From NCBI GenBank assembly GCA_910579955.1, contig CAJTWE010000004.1, positions 86,967 to 150,966 on the forward strand: a DNA stretch of 64,000 nucleotides, in the 5' to 3' direction. Positions 36,635 to 44,249 of this stretch are shown in pieces. Both the position numbers and the translations under genes were made by a program. Numbering within the stretch: the stretch's first letter is position 1; every line of letters begins with the position of its first letter. The stretch comes from an uncultured Ruminococcus sp. (lineage in GTDB: Bacteria > Bacillota > Clostridia > Oscillospirales > Ruminococcaceae). The notes below the pieces were generated by a model that was given only the letters and a program-made list of their open reading frames with translations, was not told the origin of the DNA and ran no database searches.

Positions 36635-37306
36635 TTATTCTATACTCCAGTCTATCTCCGGAAGTCCACGACTTCTGAGAAAGTCATTTGTCTGGGAAAA
36701 GTGACGGCATCCAAAGAAGCCATTATACGCTGATAACGGACTGGGATGCGCTGCTGTCAATACAAGGTGCTGAGGCGCTGTTATAAATTCTCTTTTTGAT
36801 TTTGCATACGCTCCCCAAAGGAGAAAAACTATCGGTTCAGGGCGTTCATTCAATTTTTCAATTATACGATCGGTAAGGATCTCCCAACCCTTGCCACGAT
36901 GAGAACCTGCCTGTCCACCTCTTACGGTAAGCACGGCATTCAGCAAAAGTACTCCAGACTGCGCCCATCGTACAAGTTCGCCATGCTTTCCCATATTATC
37001 TATTCCCGTATCGCTTTTTATTTCCTTAAAAATATTTTGCAGCGATGGCGGCGGCATAACGCCTTTTTTAACGGAAAAACAAAGCCCGTGTGCCTGTCCT
37101 TCGCCGTGATATGGATCCTGCCCTATAATAACAGCCCGTACCTTCTCGTAGGGCGTATATTTCATTGCGTTGAAAATATCGTACATATCAGGATAAACAG
37201 TACAGGTTTTATATTCATTTATAAGAAATTTTCGCAGGTTAAGATAGTAGGGCTTTTCAAACTCGCCTTTTAGTACCTCGTCCCAGCTGTTTCCAAAATT
37301 AACCAT
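36635..37306 (-). CDS. ung: Uracil-DNA glycosylase, family 1
   Basis: A 223-residue repair enzyme that removes uracil from DNA. Motif A GQDPYHGEGQAHGLCFSV contains the water-activating Asp, and the HPSPLSAYNGFFGCRHF motif B contains the catalytic His and the DNA-intercalating region. The length is normal. First gene of the run ung-metF-activation protein-metH; a promoter at 37336-37364 serves it. Confidence 0.96.
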   Translation of the reverse strand: MVNFGNSWDEVLKGEFEKPYYLNLRKFLINEYKTCTVYPDMYDIFNAMKYTPYEKVRAVIIGQDPYHGEGQAHGLCFSVKKGVMPPPSLQNIFKEIKSDTGIDNMGKHGELVRWAQSGVLLLNAVLTVRGGQAGSHRGKGWEILTDRIIEKLNERPEPIVFLLWGAYAKSKREFITAPQHLVLTAAHPSPLSAYNGFFGCRHFSQTNDFLRSRGLPEIDWSIE

Positions 37307-37335
37307 AAAATACCTCCTGCATAGATATGTTTATT

Positions 37336-37364
37336 ATTATACCACATCAAAGCGTTTATTTCAA
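37336..37364 (-). promoter_or_regulatory. Promoter of the ung-metF-metH operon
   Basis: Minus strand TTGAAA (37364-37359), 17 bases, TATAAT (37341-37336); the leader to ung is only about 25 bases. Confidence 0.72.
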
Positions 37365-37402
37365 TAATTTTATAAATTTTTTCACTAAAATTTCCTATTG
37401 AG

Positions 37403-37474
37403 AACATCTGCTTTTTCAATCACAACATGGCAATAGTGCATACCGCCGAAAAAGTATGGGGCATTTAAGATGTT
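37403..37474. other. Nested inverted repeats between divergent ung and secD promoters
   Basis: AACATCT (37403-37409) pairs with AGATGTT (37468-37474); inside it CTTTTTC (37411-37417) pairs with GAAAAAG (37448-37454), and CATAC with GTATG can pair as an alternative. It lies upstream of both predicted promoters, so neither operon transcript should contain it. The rest of the 326-base gap (37307-37632) holds the two promoters and the secD leader; I see no gene. Confidence 0.4.
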
Positions 37475-37498
37475 TTGTACAATATTTTAAGAATACTC

Positions 37499-37527
37499 TT
37501 GACTAATCGGCAAAATTATAATATAAT
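37499..37527 (+). promoter_or_regulatory. Promoter of secD-secF
   Basis: TTGACT (37499-37504), 17 bases, TATAAT (37522-37527). Confidence 0.75.
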
Positions 37528-37537
37528 AATATGTAAT

Positions 37538-37606
37538 TGTCGAGGTGATTGTAATTGGTCTCGACACAAAAATGCAGCTGAACCGGAAAAAACATATCCG
37601 GCAGCT
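37538..37606 (+). other. Two leader hairpins of secDF mRNA
   Basis: TGTCGAG (37538-37544) pairs with CTCGACA (37560-37566). The second, AGCTG-aa-CCGGA with TCCGG-CAGCT (37576-37606), is a 10-bp stem with a two-base bulge and stops 15 bases before the GGAGG site of secD. Neither has a T run, so they are leader structures rather than terminators. Confidence 0.6.
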
Positions 37607-37632
37607 TCTAAATTTACTTAGGAGGCAAAATC

Positions 37633-39048
37633 GTGAAAAAAATTTCCAAACCGATTTTCTTCATTGTGTTTGCCGTTATAGCACTCTTTACTGTAACCAC
37701 TGTGTATGGCGTTCACTCCCAGTATGGTGATATTGTCACAACATACGTACACGGCGTAGACGATGTTCGTCTTGGTATTGATATCCAGGGCGGCGTTGAC
37801 GTTACATTTGAGCCTACTGACGGTGTAGATGCAACTGAAGAACAGATGGACGCAGCACTTGAAACTATCAAGTATCGTCTCATCACACAAAACATCAACG
37901 ATAGTGAGACATACGTTGACTACAACAGCAATCGTATTATCGTTCGTTTCCCTTGGCAGGCAGGCGAAGCAAACTTCGACCCTGAGGCTGCTGTAAAGGA
38001 ACTGGGTGAAATGGCTGAGCTTTCATTCCGCTATGGACAGGAAGTTATGCAGGATGAAAACGGCAACGCTGTTCCTGCCGGTGAAATCATCCTGACAGGT
38101 GCTGATGTTCAAAGTGCCGGTGTAGGTGCAACTCAGAATGACACCACAGGCGGCGCAGATTATGTTGTAACACTCAAGCTTTCTGACGAAGGCGCAGAGG
38201 CTTTCCACAACGCTACATCTGCACTGTACTCTGAAAACGGCGTTATCTCCATCTGGATGGACAACACTATGATCTCAGCTCCAACTGTAAACTCTGTAAT
38301 TACAAACGGCGAGTGTACAATTGAGGGTCAATTTACATATGAAACAGCAAAGGAACTGGCTGATAAGATCAATTCCGGTGCTCTTCCTTTCTCTCTGGAA
38401 ACATCCAGCTTTAAGACTATCTCCCCTACAATGGGTCAGGGCGCTCTTGAAGCTATGGTGCTCGCAGGTGCTATTACACTGCTCTTTATTATCATTTATA
38501 TGATTTTCTTCTACAGACTTCAGGGCTTTGTTGCATCCGTTTGTCTTATCGGACAAGTAGCTGGTATGCTGGCAGCTGTTTCAGGCTGGTTCGGATTTAT
38601 GGAAAGTGCAACACTTACTATACCGGGTATCGCAGGTATTATTCTCTCTGTTGGTATGGGTGTTGACGCAAATATCATCACAGGTGAACGTATTCGTGAG
38701 GAACTGCGTGCAGGCAAGAACTTAAACACTGCCCTCACATCAGGTTATAAGAGAGCGTTCAGTGCAATATTTGACGGTAACCTGACAGGTATTATCGTAG
38801 CTATTGTGCTTATGGGTGCGTTTGGTGTATCTGACAGCTGGTGCGCTCAGCTTCTGAGCCCATTGTTCAGATGGTTCGGTGCGACTACAGAAGGCGTTAT
38901 CTACTCATTCGGCTACACATTGATGACCGGTCTTATTATGAACTTTATCATGGGCGTACTTGCTTCAAGACTTATGACTATGTCTCTTTCTAGGTTCAAG
39001 TGCTTCCAGAACAAGAAGCTTTACGGAGGTGGCGTCGATGTCAAGTAA
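37633..39048 (+). CDS. secD: Protein translocase subunit SecD
   Basis: A 471-residue six-helix membrane protein that with SecF uses proton motive force to help SecYEG export proteins. After the first helix the periplasmic-side P1 domain begins with RLGIDIQGGVDVTFEP (family motif LGLDLxGG). The conserved motif GxxVDANIITGERIREEL appears as MGVDANIITGERIREEL. The start is a GTG at 37633 with GGAGG nine bases before it. The end overlaps secF by 11 bases. Confidence 0.95.
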   Translation: MKKISKPIFFIVFAVIALFTVTTVYGVHSQYGDIVTTYVHGVDDVRLGIDIQGGVDVTFEPTDGVDATEEQMDAALETIKYRLITQNINDSETYVDYNSNRIIVRFPWQAGEANFDPEAAVKELGEMAELSFRYGQEVMQDENGNAVPAGEIILTGADVQSAGVGATQNDTTGGADYVVTLKLSDEGAEAFHNATSALYSENGVISIWMDNTMISAPTVNSVITNGECTIEGQFTYETAKELADKINSGALPFSLETSSFKTISPTMGQGALEAMVLAGAITLLFIIIYMIFFYRLQGFVASVCLIGQVAGMLAAVSGWFGFMESATLTIPGIAGIILSVGMGVDANIITGERIREELRAGKNLNTALTSGYKRAFSAIFDGNLTGIIVAIVLMGAFGVSDSWCAQLLSPLFRWFGATTEGVIYSFGYTLMTGLIMNFIMGVLASRLMTMSLSRFKCFQNKKLYGGGVDVK

Positions 39049-40015
39049 TAAATATGAAAAGTTCGATGTAAAGGTACGTGACTTCTGCGGCAAGACAAAG
39101 ATATTCTTTATCGTAATCCTGTCTTTAGTAGTTCTCTCCGTACTGTCTACCTTTACAGGCGTTGACATTGCTCTTGAATTCAAGGGCGGCACTATCATCA
39201 CCTATGGATATGAAGGCGATATCGTAGAAGCAGATGTTGAAGCATCTCTTTCAGAGCTTGTAGGTTCAGGCGTTCGTGCTCAGATCGGTGAATCCCTCAG
39301 CGGTGACACAAAGACTATGACAGTTTCTTTCACCTCTACAGAAGGCCTTACAGCAGAACGTCAAGCAGAAGTAACTGATACTATTCAGGGTATGTATCCA
39401 GATGCTAACCTTGAAGTACTCGACTCAAATGATGTTGACGCACGTTCCGGCGGAGAATTCTTCACCAAATGTATCGTTGCAGCTGCATTCGCAGCCATCA
39501 TTCTCATTCTTTATATTGCATTCAGATTCCGTATGATCAGCGGTTGGTCTTCCGGTGTATGCGCTATAATCGGTCTGCTGGTTACACTTATCATTACCTA
39601 TGGCGGTGTGGCTCTCTGCGGATTCAGCATTGACTCAAACTTCATGGCTGTTATTCTGACACTCCTTGGTTATTCTGTAAATGATACGATCGTTATCTAT
39701 GACAGAATCAGAGAAAACCAAGAAAGATGCAACGGCATGGCTATTGAAGAGCTGGTAAACATCAGCAACTCTCAGTCACTGCGTCGTACACTCAGAACCT
39801 CTATCACAACAGTAGCAGCTATGTTGACTGTATCTATAGTAGCAGGCGTGATGGGTGTAAACTCTATTTTGAGCTTCTCAATTCCTATGGGAATCGGTAT
39901 TATTGCCGGTACATTTAACTCACTCTGCTTTGTACCTACTATGTGGGTATTCTGGCAGAAAAAGCGTGGCAATACAAAGGTTCAATTTGTAAAGAAAAAG
40001 AAAAAAGCTGCGTAA
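39038..40015 (+). CDS. secF: Protein translocase subunit SecF
   Basis: A 325-residue membrane protein, partner of SecD. The early LEFKGGTIITY motif and the late VNDTIVIYDRIRENQ motif are the SecF signatures; the protein ends in a run of Lys. I chose the ATG at 39038 with GGAGGT upstream; it overlaps secD. Separate secD and secF genes (not the fused SecDF of Bacillus) are normal for Clostridia. Confidence 0.95.
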   Translation: MSSNKYEKFDVKVRDFCGKTKIFFIVILSLVVLSVLSTFTGVDIALEFKGGTIITYGYEGDIVEADVEASLSELVGSGVRAQIGESLSGDTKTMTVSFTSTEGLTAERQAEVTDTIQGMYPDANLEVLDSNDVDARSGGEFFTKCIVAAAFAAIILILYIAFRFRMISGWSSGVCAIIGLLVTLIITYGGVALCGFSIDSNFMAVILTLLGYSVNDTIVIYDRIRENQERCNGMAIEELVNISNSQSLRRTLRTSITTVAAMLTVSIVAGVMGVNSILSFSIPMGIGIIAGTFNSLCFVPTMWVFWQKKRGNTKVQFVKKKKKAA

Positions 40016-40033
40016 TTAAAAGCAGATATTATA

Positions 40034-40078
40034 AAAACCGGTTCAGTAAACCATCATGGTACTGAACCGGTTTTTTGT
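40034..40078. terminator. Bidirectional terminator between secF and CBS gene
   Basis: AAAACCGGTTCAGTA and TACTGAACCGGTTTT pair perfectly (15 bp) around an 11-base loop. T6 follows on plus; the complement gives TTTTTATAAT on minus. Confidence 0.9.
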
Positions 40079-40081
40079 TTA

Positions 40082-41380
40082 TTATAATACCTCTGCCTTG
40101 ATTTTTGATATCCAGTTATCCTCCATCAAGAGCACTGTAAATCTGACATTTTCATATAACGCTTCTGCTTTTTCATCCTCATCAGGAATCCTTCCCAAAA
40201 GCTCTACAAGCCATGCGCTCATGGTGTCGAATTCCTGCTGCTCGGGCAGTTCAAGTCCAAGCTGACTGAGCGTTTCTTCCGGATCGGCGTTGCCCTCAAT
40301 GGTAAACACACCAGAACCCATGTCACGCACTTCGATCTCTTCGTCGTCATACTCATCACGAATATTTCCTACTATCTCTTCCAAAAGATCTTCCATTGTA
40401 ACTATACCTGCCGTACCGCCATACTCATCCACCGCAACAGCAAGCTGCGCCTTGTCCCTGAGCATATCCTCTAAAACGTATTTACACTTTGCGGTTTCCG
40501 GTACAAATAGCGCCGGTCTTACAAAATGCTTCACGCTGAAATTAGATATATCATCTGCTCCAATAAGTCCAAGCAAGTCCTTTACCATAAGTATTCCGGT
40601 AATATTGTCGATATTATCTTTATAAACCGGCATTCTGGAATAGCCCTCATTCATAGCAAGATATACAACATCGCTTATCTTCATATCAGCATCTACCGCA
40701 ACAAGCTCTTTACGATGCGTCATAACATTTGTAATAGTTACATCCTCAAAGTCTATGATATTATTTATCATATCTCTCTGACTCTCTTCAATAAGTCCGG
40801 TCTCATTTCCTGCATCAACCATCATAAGGAAATCTTCTTCCGTAACCTGCGCATCTTCCTTGTCGAATTTATCGCCGCCAAGTATCCAGTCAGTTCCTCT
40901 TACAAGTGCCTGTAGCGGCATGAAGATAACTACTATAAGATCAATCATCCAACTAGTTTTTGATATAAGCTGTTCCGCATTCTGCGTACCTATACGCAAA
41001 GCAACGGCATTGCACAGCGCAATTACAAAAGCTGATACAAAAAATACCGCTAAAAGAGTAAGCGCTTTTGACAAAAACTCATCAAGGCTAAAATAATCCC
41101 TCAGCACGGGAAGAAGAACGTACCATCCGATACGCTGCATAAGAATTGCCATAAGAACGGCACTTACACTTTGTTCTGTAAGGAATGTAAATTCCAGTCT
41201 CCTCGATTTTTCAAGCTGCTTTGCTATCCTTGAAAAAGCCTTGTCCTTTTCCGCAAGATTTTTCACTCTCGGACGAATTTTTTCCAGTGCTGCATGAAAC
41301 GCTGCAATAAATCCGTGTATCACAATCAGAATTGCAAAAGCGATCAAATAACACCATAATCGACTGTCGTCGATGTCCAT
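40082..41380 (-). CDS. CBS/CorC-type membrane protein (hemolysin C family)
   Basis: A 432-residue protein. The N-terminal DUF21 (CNNM) part has about four hydrophobic segments to residue 190, with basic linker PRVKNLAEKDKAF. Two CBS domains (about 215-330; MTHRKELVAVDAD and GILMVKDLLGLIG) and a C-terminal CorC_HlyC domain follow. Relatives transport or regulate Mg2+ or Co2+. The ATG at 41380 has GAAAGGAG upstream. A 130-base structured leader precedes it. Confidence 0.88.
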   Translation of the reverse strand: MDIDDSRLWCYLIAFAILIVIHGFIAAFHAALEKIRPRVKNLAEKDKAFSRIAKQLEKSRRLEFTFLTEQSVSAVLMAILMQRIGWYVLLPVLRDYFSLDEFLSKALTLLAVFFVSAFVIALCNAVALRIGTQNAEQLISKTSWMIDLIVVIFMPLQALVRGTDWILGGDKFDKEDAQVTEEDFLMMVDAGNETGLIEESQRDMINNIIDFEDVTITNVMTHRKELVAVDADMKISDVVYLAMNEGYSRMPVYKDNIDNITGILMVKDLLGLIGADDISNFSVKHFVRPALFVPETAKCKYVLEDMLRDKAQLAVAVDEYGGTAGIVTMEDLLEEIVGNIRDEYDDEEIEVRDMGSGVFTIEGNADPEETLSQLGLELPEQQEFDTMSAWLVELLGRIPDEDEKAEALYENVRFTVLLMEDNWISKIKAEVL

Positions 41381-41400
41381 AATTTTTTCTCCTTTCAATT

Positions 41401-41532
41401 TACAGATGTCAACTTAGAATCCACGTTCACAGGAAAGCCGTGCAGACCTTCGGTCATAATTTTGCTACGGTAGGTGCAGTTACTGGATAACCACGGCAAA
41501 AAATGTATTGCTTATCCTATAAACACGGGCTC
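41401..41532 (-). ncRNA. Candidate structured 5' leader or sRNA before CBS gene
   Basis: In minus-sense RNA CCGUGUUUAUAGG (41528-41516) can pair over all 13 positions with CCUGUGAACGUGG (41433-41421), including four G.U pairs. Inside lies a second helix GCCGUG/CACGGC (41497-41492 with 41442-41437) and hairpins with GUUA/UAAC and GACC/GGUC. Because the four G.U pairs would become C/A clashes in plus-sense RNA, the minus strand is the likely transcript. Promoter 41539-41567 would start it near 41532. It matches no riboswitch class I know. Confidence 0.55.
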
Positions 41533-41538
41533 TTAATT

Positions 41539-41567
41539 ATTATATACAAAAAAACGCCGCCTTTCAG
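41539..41567 (-). promoter_or_regulatory. Promoter for the structured leader and CBS gene
   Basis: Minus strand CTGAAA (41567-41562), 17 bases, TATAAT (41544-41539). The -35 element lies inside the preceding terminator stem-loop, so the two are compressed. Confidence 0.5.
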
Positions 41568-41576
41568 CAGCGTTTC
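41547..41576 (-). terminator. Intrinsic terminator after spoVS
   Basis: In minus-sense, AACGCTGC pairs with GCGGCGTT (one U.G) around TGAAAG, followed by T residues; it lies about 15 bases after the spoVS stop. Confidence 0.82.
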
Positions 41577-41590
41577 TGTACTCATATTCG

Positions 41591-41851
41591 TTAGCGCTCT
41601 TCGCAAATAAGCTTGATAGCTGTACGCTCTTCGCCGTCAATCTGAATATTAGCAAATGCAGGAATGCATACTAGATCTACACCGATAGGTGCAAGATAGC
41701 CACGTGCAATAGCAATAGCCTTTACAGCCTGATTAGCCGCACCAGCGCCAACCGCCTGTACTTCTACAACTTTCTTTTCTCGGATAACAGCTGCAATAGC
41801 ACCTGCTACAGAATTAGGTGATGAATGTGATGATACCTTCAGAACTTCCAT
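41591..41851 (-). CDS. spoVS: Stage V sporulation protein S
   Basis: An 86-residue protein of the SpoVS family, an ALBA-fold nucleic-acid-binding protein needed for spore maturation in Bacillus. It starts MEVLKVSSHSSPNSVAGAIA and has the LAPIGVDLVCIPAFANI stretch, almost invariant across Firmicutes. Located 127 bases downstream of the YmdB-type gene, as in Bacillus where ymdB and spoVS are neighbours. Confidence 0.96.
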   Translation of the reverse strand: MEVLKVSSHSSPNSVAGAIAAVIREKKVVEVQAVGAGAANQAVKAIAIARGYLAPIGVDLVCIPAFANIQIDGEERTAIKLICEER

Positions 41852-41978
41852 GTTATGTCCTCCTCATAAAAAATTGTAATTCATTTTGTAATATGTCCAA
41901 TACAAAGACATTCTCTGCATATTTATATTATACAATAACCTGCACAAAAATGCAAGTCTTTTTTACTATTTTTGTGCA

Positions 41979-42746
41979 TTATCTTAGAATAACTCGCTCT
42001 ATTTTCGTACATTTGCCCATTTTTTCATCAAAATTGACTATTACACCATTGAGAAAACAGGGTGTCTGTGCCTCCTGAAAACGTGTAGGAAAGCGAAAAC
42101 GGAACCTATCAAGAGCCGGCGCTGTATCAACACCCAAAATAGAAAGCTCCGGTCCTGTCATTCCTGCGTCTGTAATATATCCTGTATGTTCACCCAAAAT
42201 TATCTCATCCGCTGTCTGAACATGAGTATGTGTACCCATAACAGCTGTTACTCTGCCTGTAAGAAAATGTCCCATTGCCTTTTTCTCGGCGGTAGCTTCC
42301 GCATGGAAATCAACAAAAATATTTGGCGTATCAATATCTTCAAGAATACCCTCAATACAAGTAAATGGATTATCCAAGGGATCGAGATAAGTCGTTCCGG
42401 ACAAATTTATAATAGCTATCTGCACTCTTCCCATATCAAGTCGGCACACACCACGTCCAACGCAGCCCTCAGGATAATTGGCAGGACGAATTATAGCATC
42501 ATTTTCGTATATTGACAGTGCCTCACGCCTTTTAAAGCAGTGATTTCCGGTAGTAATAACGTCAGCCCCCGCATTAAAAAGCTGTTCTGCCGAATGCTTT
42601 GTGATACCGTTGCCCTGAGCGGAATTTTCGCCATTTATAACCGTTATATCTATAGCGTGTTCTTTTTTTATTTTATAGAGATTATCCTGTACAAATCGGC
42701 ATCCGGCACTGCCGACAACATCTCCTATAAAAAGCAATTTCATCAT
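41979..42746 (-). CDS. ymdB: YmdB-type metallophosphoesterase
   Basis: A 255-residue protein of the TIGR00282/YmdB family of calcineurin-like phosphoesterases. Metal-ligand motifs are GDVVGSAG, INGENSAQG, TTGNHCF and VMGTHTHVQTAD. Bacillus YmdB hydrolyses cyclic nucleotides and affects biofilm and motility choices. I chose the ATG at 42746 because the AAGGAG site is then 9 bases away; the ATG at 42752 would leave only 3 bases. Its promoter carries an inverted repeat at the start point. Confidence 0.92.
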   Translation of the reverse strand: MMKLLFIGDVVGSAGCRFVQDNLYKIKKEHAIDITVINGENSAQGNGITKHSAEQLFNAGADVITTGNHCFKRREALSIYENDAIIRPANYPEGCVGRGVCRLDMGRVQIAIINLSGTTYLDPLDNPFTCIEGILEDIDTPNIFVDFHAEATAEKKAMGHFLTGRVTAVMGTHTHVQTADEIILGEHTGYITDAGMTGPELSILGVDTAPALDRFRFRFPTRFQEAQTPCFLNGVIVNFDEKMGKCTKIERVILR

Positions 42747-42810
42747 AATCATCGTCTCCTTATGTTTCTTTATATATCTATCTGTAGCAGGTCATTCTTA
42801 CAAAATCTTC

Positions 42811-42832
42811 CTATAAGAGCACCTTCTTATAG
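42811..42832. repeat. Inverted repeat at the ymdB start point
   Basis: CTATAAGA and TCTTATAG form a perfect 8-bp repeat around a six-base spacer; it reaches into the -10 element and covers the probable start site, so a repressor bound there would block transcription. Confidence 0.5.
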
Positions 42833-42860
42833 TATAACAGAACAGACAGCACGGTGTCAA
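42831..42860 (-). promoter_or_regulatory. Promoter of ymdB
   Basis: Minus strand TTGACA (42860-42855), 18 bases, TATACT (42836-42831). Confidence 0.7.
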
Positions 42861-42883
42861 GATTTTTATGTCGATGATATATA

Positions 42884-42999
42884 AAAAAACACCGGAGTAA
42901 AACTCCGGCACAAACAAAAAGTATTTAAAAATAGAACAAAAGAAAGGAGACAACAAAACGAGTGATAATAATTCAAAATAAATATGGATTACTCTCACT
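42884..42999 (-). ncRNA. Candidate trans-acting small RNA with anti-Shine-Dalgarno stretch
   Basis: A self-contained unit of about 116 bases in the 458-base gap 42747-43204. It has a strong promoter (43006-43034), a 5' hairpin AGUGA-G-AGUAAU with AUUAUU-A-UCACU (42961-42999; one G.U that fits only minus-sense RNA), a single-stranded CU-rich region with UCUCCUUUC (42941-42950), and an intrinsic terminator CCGGAG-UUUUA-CUCCGG then U7 (42883-42908). The CU-rich stretch is complementary to Shine-Dalgarno sequences. No protein frame of interest lies in it. Confidence 0.62.
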
Positions 43000-43005
43000 A
43001 TAATT

Positions 43006-43034
43006 ATTATACACGATTACGGGCTTATAGTCAA
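43006..43034 (-). promoter_or_regulatory. Promoter of candidate sRNA
   Basis: Minus strand TTGACT (43034-43029), exactly 17 bases, TATAAT (43011-43006); start predicted at A 42999. Confidence 0.72.
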
Positions 43035-43204
43035 GAGATTTTGGAAAAAAATTCCTAAGTGCCATTTGTTTTGTATATTCTGCATACATTTTCAAACAGC
43101 TAAATTTAATGAAAATTTTCTGCAATATACCTGTATATCTGCACGTATTTGCGTAATAATAATCTCACAGCTGCACCTGATCTCTTAGAAAAGAGGTGAA
43201 ATTT

Positions 43205-43411
43205 ATGTGGGATAAAATTGCACTGATACTGCTTATTATAGGTGGTCTGAACTGGGGTCTTATAGGCATATTCCAGTTCGATCTTGTAGCATGGATGTTT
43301 GGCGGGGCAGATTCTCTCCTTAGCCGTGCTATTTATATTATAGTTGCCATATGCGCCGTTTGGTGTATATCACTGCTGTTCCGCCGTGAAGCGGTCAGAG
43401 AGGTAAACTAA
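43205..43411 (+). CDS. DUF378 small membrane protein
   Basis: A 68-residue protein with two hydrophobic segments and the diagnostic DUF378 stretch LLIIGGLNWGLIGIFQFDLV. The function of the family is unknown. ATG at 43205 chosen because AGAGGTG lies five to six bases upstream. A terminator follows directly, so it is a single-gene unit. Confidence 0.88.
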   Translation: MWDKIALILLIIGGLNWGLIGIFQFDLVAWMFGGADSLLSRAIYIIVAICAVWCISLLFRREAVREVN

Positions 43412-43416
43412 CAGAT

Positions 43417-43456
43417 AGCAGCGTTCACAGGTTATCCTGAGAACGCTGCTTTTTGT
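43417..43456 (+). terminator. Intrinsic terminator after DUF378 gene
   Basis: AGCAGCGTTC and GAACGCTGCT pair perfectly (10 bp), followed by TTTTG on plus. Confidence 0.88.
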
Positions 43457-43468
43457 TTTTCCTTGTCA

Positions 43469-43484
43469 TGAAATTTAAATTTCA
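43469..43484. repeat. 16-bp perfect palindrome upstream of the SleC-like cluster
   Basis: TGAAATTTAAATTTCA is self-complementary over all 16 bases. It follows a TTGTCA (43463-43468) that could be a -35 element, with only a weak -10-like TCATAT after it. Operator candidate for the genes starting at 43527. Confidence 0.45.
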
Positions 43485-43526
43485 ATCATATACATTTCCT
43501 AAAACAATATACCTCGGAGGTGTCCT

Positions 43527-44237
43527 ATGCCTGCAAAAACTCCTGATGATTATCTGAAAGAAATGATGGAGCTTTATAACCGCTCTCATTCCAAATCAGA
43601 GCCAATACCAAGCTCTAAACCTAATTTTACCGAACAACCAGAACCTATGCCTACTCCTGAGCCTATTCCAGTCACTGAATCTATTCCAGTTCCTGAGCCT
43701 ATGCCAGCACCCGAGCCTATTCCAGCTACTGAACCTATTCCGGCTACAAATCCCATTCCTACTCCCGATATGGAATCAATGCCAAAGCCCTTACCTTTGC
43801 CCGAAATTCCGCATGCAATACAGTTTGAGAATCCAAATAACGAAAGTCAAGCAAATCAACCGGAAACATCTTTCGGCTGGATACAAGTTACGGCAAGAAC
43901 TGCCGGAAGTGCCCTTCCCTTAGAGGGCGTATCTGTACTTATACTAAAGGAAAACGGAATGGACAAAGAACTCCTCATGTCGCTTGTCACCGATCAGAGC
44001 GGCAACACACCCAAAGTCAAGCTGCCTGCACCGCCTATAGGCAATTCACGTTCACAGCCTTATAGTACTTATGAAATACGTGCATTTCTCCCCGGTTATT
44101 CACGTATGGAGAGCGCTTCTGTTCCTGTATTTTCAGGTATAACCTCTGTCCAAGGATTTGAGCTTATACCGCTTCCTATAGGTTCAGACAATAACCAGCC
44201 TTCTATAATAAATCAAAACACCGAACCGACATTTTAA
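43527..44237 (+). CDS. SleC prodomain-like protein with Pro-rich repeats
   Basis: A 236-residue protein without signal peptide. Residues 5-24 form a short helix (PDDYLKEMMELYNRS). From about 30 to 95 it has tandem short repeats of the form PEPIPxT/PEPMPxP, a flexible proline linker. The rest (about 115-230) is a beta domain with WIQVTARTAGSALPLEGVSV and QPYSTYEIRAFLPGYSRMES. This part matches the N-terminal pro-region of clostridial SleC, which in that family is fused to the lytic domain. Strong Shine-Dalgarno CGGAGGTG. It is the first of three SleC-like genes. Confidence 0.72.
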   Translation: MPAKTPDDYLKEMMELYNRSHSKSEPIPSSKPNFTEQPEPMPTPEPIPVTESIPVPEPMPAPEPIPATEPIPATNPIPTPDMESMPKPLPLPEIPHAIQFENPNNESQANQPETSFGWIQVTARTAGSALPLEGVSVLILKENGMDKELLMSLVTDQSGNTPKVKLPAPPIGNSRSQPYSTYEIRAFLPGYSRMESASVPVFSGITSVQGFELIPLPIGSDNNQPSIINQNTEPTF

Positions 44238-44249
44238 GGAGGTGACATC

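Noticed and set aside
37307..37632. S-box riboswitch before the ung-metF-metH operon
   Set aside because: The predicted promoter leaves a leader of about 25 bases and no SAM-aptamer pattern is seen.
42798..42998. 66-codon minus-strand frame in the sRNA region
   Set aside because: It crosses the sRNA terminator and the ymdB promoter and lacks a Shine-Dalgarno; product is low-complexity.
43600..43800. CRISPR-like short repeats
   Set aside because: The repeats encode a proline-rich linker (PEPIP units) in frame, vary in sequence and have no constant spacers.
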